DNA of 64,000 bases from Ruegeria discodermiae (lineage in GTDB: Bacteria > Pseudomonadota > Alphaproteobacteria > Rhodobacterales > Rhodobacteraceae), in NCBI RefSeq assembly GCF_030758345.1, contig NZ_JAVAMO010000005.1:186001-250000 (forward strand), given 5' to 3'. Made by a program: the position numbers and the translations under genes. Shown piece after piece: positions 53,144 through 60,741 of this stretch; position 1 is the first letter of the stretch, and each line of letters opens with the position of its first letter. Below the pieces are notes generated by a model, which was not told the DNA's origin, searched no databases, and was given only the letters and a program-made list of their open reading frames with translations.

Positions 53144-53641
53144 TCAGCCCTGCTGATCCTGGCATTTGCGCGCATATTCCAGCGCCTTGCCCGTGCCGGC
53201 CAAATCAATCGCCATCACCTCTTGCCCGGATGCGCCATAGACCGTCATGACCTTGCGCTTGGCGATCGCGTCCACAAAGCTGCGGTCAGTGAAAAACACC
53301 ACCGCGCCGGGAATGCCAGCGGCCTTCATGCCGATAGCATTGGCGTCGAACTTCTCGCCATCCAGATCGAATTCGATCGGATAGGTCTCGCCCTTCTTGA
53401 TCTGCCCCCAGTCCTTGCTGATCACGGTGAAATAGCCCCGGTTTTGGGTCGCATCATAGCCCAGCCGCACGACCGAGAGGTCCTGATAGACGGTCTGGAT
53501 CAGACAGCCGTCGCCGAAAGCCGGGTCAACCATCACGTTCCAGCCATGCACGAAACCTTTGTCAATCAGCGCCTGTGCCTGTGCCGACCCGGACCAGAGG
53601 CATAGAGACAGAATTGCGGCGAGTGAACTCAAACGTCTCAT
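53144..53641 (-). CDS. exported hypothetical protein
   Basis: A 165-residue secreted protein starting at ATG 53641. Residues 1-22 are a signal peptide ending SAQAQ. The mature part is beta-rich with GWNVMVDPAFGDGCL and YGASGQEVMAIDLAGTGKAL, and two Cys that may pair. It resembles invasion-associated-type periplasmic proteins but I cannot assign it. It ends two bases from the convergent RNase T2 gene. Confidence 0.75.
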   Translation of the reverse strand: MRRLSSLAAILSLCLWSGSAQAQALIDKGFVHGWNVMVDPAFGDGCLIQTVYQDLSVVRLGYDATQNRGYFTVISKDWGQIKKGETYPIEFDLDGEKFDANAIGMKAAGIPGAVVFFTDRSFVDAIAKRKVMTVYGASGQEVMAIDLAGTGKALEYARKCQDQQG

Positions 53642-53719
53642 GAAGATCATCCCTTTTTCGGATTGGCAGATGCAGGTGCCCGCCAATTGTGGACCCGAAA
53701 CCTCCTGATATCAAATGCA

Positions 53720-53743
53720 AAAGGGCGCCCTGCGGCGCCCTTT
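53720..53743 (-). terminator. terminator of the ArsR-permease operon
   Basis: AAAGGGCGCC and GGCGCCCTTT form a 10-bp stem with a four-base loop. On the minus strand TTTTGCATTTG follows, ending the permease transcript 23 bases after its stop. It could also act on the plus strand. Confidence 0.85.
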
Positions 53744-53765
53744 CTGTTTGTTTCCATTTGCTGTT

Positions 53766-54797
53766 TCAGACCATCTGGAACAGGATCCCCGCGATGATTG
53801 CGCCAAGGACACCAAGGCCCAGGTAAGCCGCAAAGACCCTTGGTTTGACCAGGGACCAGACCGCCGCCATAGCCGGGATGGAACTGACTGCGCCTGCGAT
53901 CATGAAGGCCATCGCGGCCCCGGCGCTCATCCCCTGCTCCATCAGGCCCGCCAGCAGCGGTGGCGCAACGTAGGAGTTGAGATAGGCGGGCATGCCCACA
54001 AGCGCTGCGGTGGCAATCGGGATCACACCTTCGCCGCCGACAACCTGTGCGATCAGATCGGCGGGCACATAGCTGACCAGAAGCGCCTCAAGCACATAGG
54101 CCAGCGACAACCATTTCAGAAGGAACAGCCCGTTGGTGGCGAATTCCGAACGGAACCGCGCCCGGCGCTCTGGAGTCTGCCAGAACTGCCAGACAGGAGT
54201 TTCAGCTTTGCTAGAGCCACATCCGCAGCAGGGTGGCGTGTATGCCCGCAGCGGCTGGGCAAAGGCTCCGGTCCGCATCAGCGTCTTGATGGCAAACCCG
54301 CCGAACAGGCCCAACGCCACCGCTGCGACGGCCTTGCCAATTGCAAATGGCCAGCCCAGCGCCCCCGCCGTGATCAACAGGGTCGGCGGGTCGATCAGGG
54401 GCGAACTGAGCCAGAAGGCCATCACGGCGGACAATGGCGCGCCCAGCGCCAGCAGACCGGCGATGAAGGGAATAACCTCGCAAGAACAGAAGGGCGCAAG
54501 ACCACCGAACAGAGCCGCCAGCAGGATCATGCGGGTTTCGCGCCCCTCAAAGGCCTTCGCCACCAGCACCTCGGCTCCGGTCGCCTTGAGATAGGCCAGC
54601 AGCAGCACCGCAAACAGGATATAGGGCGCCGTATGCGCCAGCGCACCGGTGGCAAACCGGATTACGGTTTCGAAGTTGCCGGGGTCCAGAGCCAGAACTG
54701 CCAGCAGGATCAGCGCGATCAGTGCCCAGGGCGTTTTCAGGTGTCGCAGCCGAACCCGGCGCGCTGAGCGTGGGCTTTGTGTCAGATCAGCCATCAT
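53766..54797 (-). CDS. permease of the DUF318/ArsP family
   Basis: A 343-residue membrane protein with about eight to ten hydrophobic segments. The family motif GLAPFCSCEVIPF is present, and a central cysteine cluster (PPCCGCGSS) lies in the hydrophilic loop. Its first codons overlap the end of the ArsR-type gene by 11 bases. Known ArsP members export trivalent organoarsenicals; the actual substrate here is inferred from the family and regulator. Confidence 0.88.
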   Translation of the reverse strand: MMADLTQSPRSARRVRLRHLKTPWALIALILLAVLALDPGNFETVIRFATGALAHTAPYILFAVLLLAYLKATGAEVLVAKAFEGRETRMILLAALFGGLAPFCSCEVIPFIAGLLALGAPLSAVMAFWLSSPLIDPPTLLITAGALGWPFAIGKAVAAVALGLFGGFAIKTLMRTGAFAQPLRAYTPPCCGCGSSKAETPVWQFWQTPERRARFRSEFATNGLFLLKWLSLAYVLEALLVSYVPADLIAQVVGGEGVIPIATAALVGMPAYLNSYVAPPLLAGLMEQGMSAGAAMAFMIAGAVSSIPAMAAVWSLVKPRVFAAYLGLGVLGAIIAGILFQMV

Positions 54798-55095
54798 TTG
54801 CTGCCTTCTTCAGATCGTCCGCACAACATTCCGCAAGAATGAAGTCGGAGAGGTTTCGCAACTGGTCATAGCAGGCTCTGTTTATGGTCTTTCGGCCCAT
54901 TTTTTTCTGTTCCACCACACCACCCGCAGCCAGAAACTTTAGGTGATGGGCCAAGGTCGAGGGGGCGATGCCGGTACGGTTGCGTATTTCGCCCACGGTC
55001 AAACCAGCCTCACCCGCCCGCACGAGGGTCCTAAGCACCTTCAGCCGGGCCTCGGACCCCATGGCCGCAAAACCGGTTGCTGCTGTTTCCCACAT
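54787..55095 (-). CDS. ArsR-family metalloregulator
   Basis: A 102-residue winged-helix repressor (SEARLKVLRTLVRAGEAGLTV, TGIAPSTLAHHLKFLAAGGVV, quoted in part). A vicinal cysteine pair near the C-terminus (LAECCADDLKK) could bind arsenite or a related thiophilic ion, as in ArsR proteins with C-terminal sites. It lies directly upstream of the ArsP-like permease gene on the same strand. Candidate operators are at 55111-55127. Confidence 0.92.
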   Translation of the reverse strand: MWETAATGFAAMGSEARLKVLRTLVRAGEAGLTVGEIRNRTGIAPSTLAHHLKFLAAGGVVEQKKMGRKTINRACYDQLRNLSDFILAECCADDLKKAANDG

Positions 55096-55110
55096 TTCCG
55101 AATCTCCATT

Positions 55111-55127
55111 AAACTAGTTTTATAGTT
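55111..55127. promoter_or_regulatory. candidate operator of the ArsR gene
   Basis: A palindrome AAACTAGTTT (55111-55120) overlaps an AACTA-N6-TAGTT inverted repeat (55112-55127), 16 bases upstream of the regulator start. ArsR proteins bind such AT-rich dyads, so autorepression is likely. Confidence 0.55.
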
Positions 55128-55228
55128 ATATTTGACCTCGGCTGTCGTCAACCCCCTTCACCAGAGAGAGGCTTTGAAAGGGCGCGTTTTCCTGTAACGT
55201 CGCTGACAGATGAGGGGCGGAGGATCAG

Positions 55229-56194
55229 ATGCCGAGCGAAAGACCATTCAAACTCTTGCATTCCGCATTACGCATGGATGAAGCGCTGGAAAAGCTGCAA
55301 GAGGCGCAAGAGGATCTGGAGAAGACCCGTACTAAGCTACAGAAGCAAGAAAAACAGATCACCGAATTGGTTACCAAAGCGCTGGGCGAGAAAGCGGTTG
55401 CCTCCAACAGCCTTCTGGTCTCGACCCGGCATAAATTTCGCTCGCTGCAGCAGACACTGAACGGGTTTCAGCGCTCGTTTGAGGACCGACTCAAGACCCT
55501 GCGGGTCCGGCTGGACGGCTTCGAGGATCTGCTGAGATCGCACAATAGCAGTGAGGCCGCGCTGGAGGTCGAGCGCAGTACACAGTGTCAAATGGCGGCT
55601 GCCTTGCAAAAGACTTTGCAAAGCCTGATCGACGAACGCGTTCGCGCCCTGCCCGACGAGGATCACGAAAGCAGCTTTGTGCTGCCCGAGGAATCCCACG
55701 GCTATATCCCGCACCCACTTGACGGCTTTGTCCGGCAATTGATCACCGTCGATCAAATGCTGACCCACGATCCCGATTTCTTTGCCCCTAGCGAACCATA
55801 TCGCCCGGTCTCCTTCCTTGAGATCGGATGTGCAACAGGGCGTAATCTGCTGATCACAAAACTGTCGGGGCTATTGCATGCGAAGGCTCATGCGGGGTTC
55901 GATCTGGACGTCAATCTGGTCCGGCGTGGCCAACAGGCGCTGGGGCTGCAGGACGAACTCTTTGTTGCGGACGCCCTCACCTTCGACTACGCCCCTTATG
56001 ATGTGATCTTTTCCTACCGGCCCATCCGCGTGCCCGAAATCCAGCGACAGCTTGAGGAACGGATGGTCGAAACGCTCAGACCCGGTGCCTATGTCATCGC
56101 CCCGCTGGCCGAGGATCTGGCCTGTTATCCCGACATGGACTGCCTGAACGGGCCGCTTGCGATCTGGAAGAAAAGAAAGCCGGCCATCGATTAG
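55229..56194 (+). CDS. coiled-coil protein with methyltransferase-like domain
   Basis: A 321-residue protein. Residues about 15-60 are a long coiled coil (MDEALEKLQEAQEDLEKTRTK, quoted in part) and residues 60-125 continue helically. The C-terminal part has a SAM-type Rossmann motif FLEIGCATGRNLLI (about 195-208) and a following acidic strand with FDLD. There is no close family I recognise. A structural or scaffold methyltransferase is possible. It lies directly before tauR, whose TauR-like boxes overlap its stop. Confidence 0.75.
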   Translation: MPSERPFKLLHSALRMDEALEKLQEAQEDLEKTRTKLQKQEKQITELVTKALGEKAVASNSLLVSTRHKFRSLQQTLNGFQRSFEDRLKTLRVRLDGFEDLLRSHNSSEAALEVERSTQCQMAAALQKTLQSLIDERVRALPDEDHESSFVLPEESHGYIPHPLDGFVRQLITVDQMLTHDPDFFAPSEPYRPVSFLEIGCATGRNLLITKLSGLLHAKAHAGFDLDVNLVRRGQQALGLQDELFVADALTFDYAPYDVIFSYRPIRVPEIQRQLEERMVETLRPGAYVIAPLAEDLACYPDMDCLNGPLAIWKKRKPAID

Positions 56195-56222
56195 GTCCAG
56201 ATTGCACCCGCGCTCGGTCCAG
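56191..56222 (-). promoter_or_regulatory. TauR-box pair upstream of tauR
   Basis: TTAGGTCCAG (56191-56200) is the exact reverse complement of CTGGACCTAA, and CTCGGTCCAG (56213-56222) is a weaker second copy. The copies are 22 bases apart and lie 15-46 bases before the tauR start. They match the published TauR site CTGGACYTAA from Rhodobacter capsulatus. Confidence 0.7.
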
Positions 56223-56236
56223 TTTAGGGTCGCGCC

Positions 56237-57703
56237 ATGGGGATCGCCGTCGATACATTTTTCCTGAAACCGGATGCGCAGGGCACCTTGCAGGCCCAGA
56301 TTCAGCAGATGATCGCCGAGGGCATTCTGCTGGGTCGTTTCCGCGTGGGGGAAAAGCTGCCATCCTCGCGCAAGCTGGCCGGGCATTTGGGCGTCAGCCG
56401 GATCACGGTGACCCTGGCTTATACCGAACTGCTTTCGAACGATTACCTGACCTCGCGAGGACGGTCGGGGTATTTCGTGTCAGAGAATGCGCCGATCCCG
56501 CCCTCTTATGCTCCACCCGAGCGGACCGAGGAGAATGTGGATTGGGGACGCGCCATCGCGCGAAGCTATTCGGGCGGCGACATGCTGTTGAAACCGCATG
56601 ACTGGCGCAGCTATTCCTACCCCTTCATCTACGGGCAGACTGACCCAACCCTGTTTGACCATGCCAACTGGCGGCTCTGCGCGGTACGGGCCTTGGGGCA
56701 GAAGGATTTCGCCTCGCTCACCGCCGATTATGCGGATCAGGACGATCCGCTGCTGATCGAGTTCATTGCGCGTCACACGCTGCCTCGGCGCGGCATCACC
56801 GCACGACCCGAAGAAATAATGATCACGCTGGGCGCTCAGAATGCGCTGTGGCTGGCAGCGCAGGTGTTGCTGAACCACCGCCGCCGGGCCGCTATCGAAA
56901 ACCCCGGCTATTATGCGCTGACTGAAATGCTCCGGCGTCTGCCCTGTCAAATCACTCCACTGGATGTCGATGCGGACGGGTTGCCGCCCGATGCGGTGCC
57001 CGACGACGCCGATGTGATCTTCACTACACCCAGCCATCAAAGCCCCACCACAGCCACCATGCCGCTGGAGCGTCGGCGGGCATTGCTGGCGCGAGCACAT
57101 GAGATCGACGCGATGATCGTCGAGGATGATTATGATTTCGAGATGGCCTTTGCCGGCGCGCCATCCCCCTCGCTCAAATCGCTGGATACCGATGGGCGCG
57201 TGATCTATGTCGGCAGCTTCTCCAAATCTCTGTCACCGGGACTGCGGATCGGTTACATCGTTGGGTCCGAGCCCTTCATCCGCGAGGTTCGCGCTTTGCG
57301 GATGCTGACCCTGCGCCACCCACCGGGGCATATTCAACGCACTGCGGCCTATTTCCTGTCGCTCGGACATTATGACACCCAGATTCGCCGGGTCTCTGCC
57401 GCGCTCAAGCAGCGGCGCGAGGCGATGGAGAAGGCCATTGCCGAACATGGTCTGACCATTGCGGGGCGCGGTGTTTATGGCGGGTCGTCCTTGTGGATGA
57501 AGGCACCGGAGGGCGTGGACAGTTATGAACTGTCGCGCCGCCTGATCGCACGCAGCGTGCTGATCGAACCCGGCAAGGTGTTTTTCAGCGGCCCTGATGA
57601 GCCAACCGGGTATTACCGGCTAGGATATTCCTCAATCGCGAGCACCAAAGTGGCCACTGGCATCAGATATATTGCCGAAGCCACAAAAAATGTTGATTTT
57701 TGA
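56237..57703 (+). CDS. tauR: TauR, MocR-type taurine regulator
   Basis: A 488-residue MocR/GntR regulator. Residues about 12-75 are a GntR winged helix (LGRFRVGEKLPSSRKLAGHLGVSR, quoted in part). The rest is a PLP aminotransferase-like domain, with the PLP lysine in VGSFSKSLSPGLRIGY. It matches TauR, which activates taurine catabolism in Rhodobacterales. It precedes xsc by 153 bases. Paired boxes upstream of both genes suggest direct control and autoregulation. Confidence 0.93.
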   Translation: MGIAVDTFFLKPDAQGTLQAQIQQMIAEGILLGRFRVGEKLPSSRKLAGHLGVSRITVTLAYTELLSNDYLTSRGRSGYFVSENAPIPPSYAPPERTEENVDWGRAIARSYSGGDMLLKPHDWRSYSYPFIYGQTDPTLFDHANWRLCAVRALGQKDFASLTADYADQDDPLLIEFIARHTLPRRGITARPEEIMITLGAQNALWLAAQVLLNHRRRAAIENPGYYALTEMLRRLPCQITPLDVDADGLPPDAVPDDADVIFTTPSHQSPTTATMPLERRRALLARAHEIDAMIVEDDYDFEMAFAGAPSPSLKSLDTDGRVIYVGSFSKSLSPGLRIGYIVGSEPFIREVRALRMLTLRHPPGHIQRTAAYFLSLGHYDTQIRRVSAALKQRREAMEKAIAEHGLTIAGRGVYGGSSLWMKAPEGVDSYELSRRLIARSVLIEPGKVFFSGPDEPTGYYRLGYSSIASTKVATGIRYIAEATKNVDF

Positions 57704-57740
57704 GACCATTTATATCATTAATTTGCAAAAGATTACGTCC

Positions 57741-57773
57741 CTGGACCTAACCGGCGACAAATTCTGGCCCTAT
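57741..57773 (+). promoter_or_regulatory. TauR-box pair upstream of xsc
   Basis: CTGGACCTAA (57741-57750) is a perfect TauR-type box. CTGGCCCTAT (57764-57773) matches eight of ten positions, 23 bases further on. Both lie within the 153-base gap before xsc. Confidence 0.7.
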
Positions 57774-57856
57774 TGAGGTTGTTCGAGAGGGCTTAGACCC
57801 AACGTCAATTCGCGGCGCAATGCCGTTTAATTTCTATGCCATCAGGAGCGCATCCC

Positions 57857-59635
57857 ATGAAAATGACTACCGAAGAAGCCTTCGTGAAAACACTGCAGTC
57901 CCACGGGATTGAGCACGCTTTCGGGATCATCGGCTCTGCCATGATGCCAATCTCTGACATCTTTCCTGCCGCTGGCATCAAGTTCTGGGATTGCGCGCAT
58001 GAAGGTTCAGGCGGCATGATGGCCGATGGCTATACCCGCGCCACCGGCAAGGTGTCGATGATGATCGCCCAGAACGGCCCCGGCATCACCAACTTCGTAA
58101 CCGCCGTCAAAACTGCCTATTGGAACCACACGCCACTGCTGCTGGTGACCCCGCAGGCCGCCAACAAGACCATCGGTCAGGGCGGCTTCCAGGAAGTCGA
58201 ACAGATGAAACTGTTCGAAGACATGGTCGCCTATCAGGAAGAAGTCCGCGACCCCACCCGCGTCGCTGAGGTTCTTGCTCGCGTGATCGCGCAGGCCAAG
58301 CGCCTGTCCGCACCTGCGCAGCTGAATATCCCGCGCGACTTCTGGACCCAGGTCATCGACGTCGAAATCCCGCAGCCGATCGAATTCGAGCGTTCGCCGG
58401 GTGGCGAAAACTCGGTCGCTCAGGCGGCCGCGCTTCTCAGCGAAGCCAAGAAGCCGGTCATCCTGAACGGTGCCGGTGTTGTTCTGGCTCAGGGCGGTAT
58501 CGAGGCCTCTAAAGCACTAGCCGAGCGTCTGACCGCACCGGTCTGCGTTGGTTATCAGCACAACGACGCCTTCCCTGGCAACCACCCGCTGTTTGCTGGT
58601 CCTCTGGGCTATAACGGTTCGAAAGCCGGTATGGAGCTGATCAAGGAAGCAGACGTGGTTTTGTGCCTCGGCACCCGCCTGAACCCGTTCTCGACCCTGC
58701 CGGGCTATGGCATTGAATACTGGCCCGCCGATGCGAAGATCATTCAGGTCGACATCAACCCCGACCGGATTGGCCTGACCAAGAAAGTGTCTGTAGGCAT
58801 CGTTGGCGACGCCGCGAAAGTGGCCAACGGCATTCTGGCACAACTGTCCGACACGGCAGGCGACGCGGGCCGCGAAGAGCGCAAGGCCAACATCGCCCAG
58901 AAGAAATCCGCATGGGCACAGGAACTGACCTCGCTGACACATGAGCAGGACGATCCGGGCACCAACTGGAACGTACGTGCACGCGAAGCCAAGCCCGATT
59001 GGATGAGCCCCCGCATGGCATGGCGCGCCATTCAGGCCGCACTGCCGAAAGAGGCGATCATCTCGTCCGACATCGGCAACAACTGCGCCATCGGCAACGC
59101 ATACCCCGCGTTTGAGGAAGGCCGCAAATACCTCGCCCCCGGCCTGTTCGGTCCTTGCGGCTATGGTCTGCCCGCCATCGTTGGTGCCAAAATCGGCCAG
59201 CCAGATGTTCCGGTTGTGGGCTTCGCAGGCGACGGTGCCTTCGGGATTGCGGTCAACGAGTTGACCGCAATCGGCCGCGGTGACTGGCCTGCGATCACTC
59301 AGATCGTGTTCCGCAACTACCAATGGGGTGCGGAAAAGCGTAACTCGACTCTGTGGTTCGACGATAACTTCGTCGGCACCGAGCTGGACACCGAAGTGTC
59401 TTATGCCGGTATCGCGCAGGCTTGTGGCCTGAAAGGTGTTGCGGCCCGGACCATGGACGAACTGACCGCCGCCCTGAACCAGGCGATCATCGATCAGAAA
59501 AACGGTATCACCACCCTGATCGAAGCGATGATCAACCAGGAACTGGGCGATCCGTTCCGCCGCGACGCGATGAAGAAACCGGTACGTGTGGCCGGGATCG
59601 ACGCCGCAGACATGCAGCCGCAAGCCGGATCGTAA
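57857..59635 (+). CDS. xsc: sulfoacetaldehyde acetyltransferase
   Basis: A 592-residue thiamine-diphosphate enzyme that converts sulfoacetaldehyde plus phosphate to acetyl phosphate and sulfite. It begins MKMTTEEAFVKTLQSHGIEHAFG, the Xsc start. The ThDP-binding signature GDGAFGIAVNELTA and the E-containing N-terminal pocket HEGSGGMMADGYTRA are complete. ATG 57857 has CAGGAG upstream. It is followed by pta, which turns the acetyl phosphate into acetyl-CoA. Confidence 0.97.
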   Translation: MKMTTEEAFVKTLQSHGIEHAFGIIGSAMMPISDIFPAAGIKFWDCAHEGSGGMMADGYTRATGKVSMMIAQNGPGITNFVTAVKTAYWNHTPLLLVTPQAANKTIGQGGFQEVEQMKLFEDMVAYQEEVRDPTRVAEVLARVIAQAKRLSAPAQLNIPRDFWTQVIDVEIPQPIEFERSPGGENSVAQAAALLSEAKKPVILNGAGVVLAQGGIEASKALAERLTAPVCVGYQHNDAFPGNHPLFAGPLGYNGSKAGMELIKEADVVLCLGTRLNPFSTLPGYGIEYWPADAKIIQVDINPDRIGLTKKVSVGIVGDAAKVANGILAQLSDTAGDAGREERKANIAQKKSAWAQELTSLTHEQDDPGTNWNVRAREAKPDWMSPRMAWRAIQAALPKEAIISSDIGNNCAIGNAYPAFEEGRKYLAPGLFGPCGYGLPAIVGAKIGQPDVPVVGFAGDGAFGIAVNELTAIGRGDWPAITQIVFRNYQWGAEKRNSTLWFDDNFVGTELDTEVSYAGIAQACGLKGVAARTMDELTAALNQAIIDQKNGITTLIEAMINQELGDPFRRDAMKKPVRVAGIDAADMQPQAGS

Positions 59636-59639
59636 GGGC

Positions 59640-60641
59640 GTGAAACCTTTACGCACAATACTCGGGGCTGCGACCAGCTCCGACAAGATCATCGCCCTCG
59701 CTGAGGGCGATGATCCGCGTGTGGTGGAAGGGGCGGTAAAAGCCCGCGCCGAGGGTATCGCCCAGATCATCCTGGTGGGAGAGCGGGACAAGGTTTCGGA
59801 CCTGCTAGCTGCACATGGTGGGGCCGATCTGGACGGTATCGAGATCCACGATCCCGCAACCTCCTCTCATGGCGAAGATTTTGCGCAGGCGCTTTTTGAG
59901 CTGCGCCAGCACAAGGGCATGACACTGGATCAGGCGCGGGTGCAGGTCACGCAAAGGCTTGTTTACGCTGCGATGCTGGTGCGTCAGGGACTGGCTGACG
60001 GCACGGTTGGCGGTGCAGTCGAAACCACGTCGAACACCGTGCGGGCCGCTTTGCAGATCATCGGAAAGGCGCCAGAGGCCGCGATGGTTTCCAGCTTCTT
60101 CCTGATGCTCTATTGCAAGGATCATCACGAGGTCAAAGGCGCGCATATCTTCTCTGATTGCGGTTTGGTCGTCGACCCGGATGCCGCTCAAATGGCTGAA
60201 ATCGCGCGTAGTTCAGCCGCGTCTTACCACGCCCTGACCGGTGAGGTGCCGCGGGTTGCGATGCTGTCCTTCTCGACAGCAGGCAGCGCGGATCATCCTC
60301 GCGTTTCCAAAGTGGTCGAGGCAACCAACCTGGTCAAAGCAGCCGAGCCGGATTTGCTGATTGACGGTGAGCTGCAATTCGACGCCGCCTTCGTACCCGA
60401 AGTTGCCGCCAAGAAAGCCGCAAACTCTCCGTTGGAGGGGCAGGCGAATGTTTTTGTGTTCCCCAATCTGGACGCCGGAAACCTCGGCTACAAGATCGCC
60501 CAGCGCATTGGTGGCGTAGAAGCCATCGGACCTGTTTTGCAGGGGCTTGCGAAACCGGCGAACGACCTTTCGCGGGGCTGCTCAGCCGAGGATGTCCTCC
60601 ATATGATCGCCGTTACGGCGGTTCAGGCGGAGAACGCCTAG
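59640..60641 (+). CDS. pta: phosphate acetyltransferase
   Basis: A 333-residue short-form Pta, which converts acetyl phosphate to acetyl-CoA. It shows the PTA_PTB domain, with GGAVETTSNTVRAAL in the middle and the GSADHPRVSKVVEA segment. The start is a GTG at 59640, four bases after the xsc stop, with TAAGGGC as ribosome site. Its partner in this pathway is Xsc. It lacks the N-terminal DRTGG domain of long Pta. Confidence 0.94.
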   Translation: MKPLRTILGAATSSDKIIALAEGDDPRVVEGAVKARAEGIAQIILVGERDKVSDLLAAHGGADLDGIEIHDPATSSHGEDFAQALFELRQHKGMTLDQARVQVTQRLVYAAMLVRQGLADGTVGGAVETTSNTVRAALQIIGKAPEAAMVSSFFLMLYCKDHHEVKGAHIFSDCGLVVDPDAAQMAEIARSSAASYHALTGEVPRVAMLSFSTAGSADHPRVSKVVEATNLVKAAEPDLLIDGELQFDAAFVPEVAAKKAANSPLEGQANVFVFPNLDAGNLGYKIAQRIGGVEAIGPVLQGLAKPANDLSRGCSAEDVLHMIAVTAVQAENA

Positions 60642-60741
60642 ACCTAGAACAAAAGCAAATTCTGAACGGCAAAACGAAAAAAATGTTCCTGAATTCGCAC
60701 GGATGTGGGAAGGATCGAACTGAAAACCGACAGGGGCCGAT

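Noticed and set aside
58517-59791. 424-codon frame antisense to xsc
   Set aside because: xsc is certain by its motifs; the opposite frame crosses the xsc-pta junction and has no family match.
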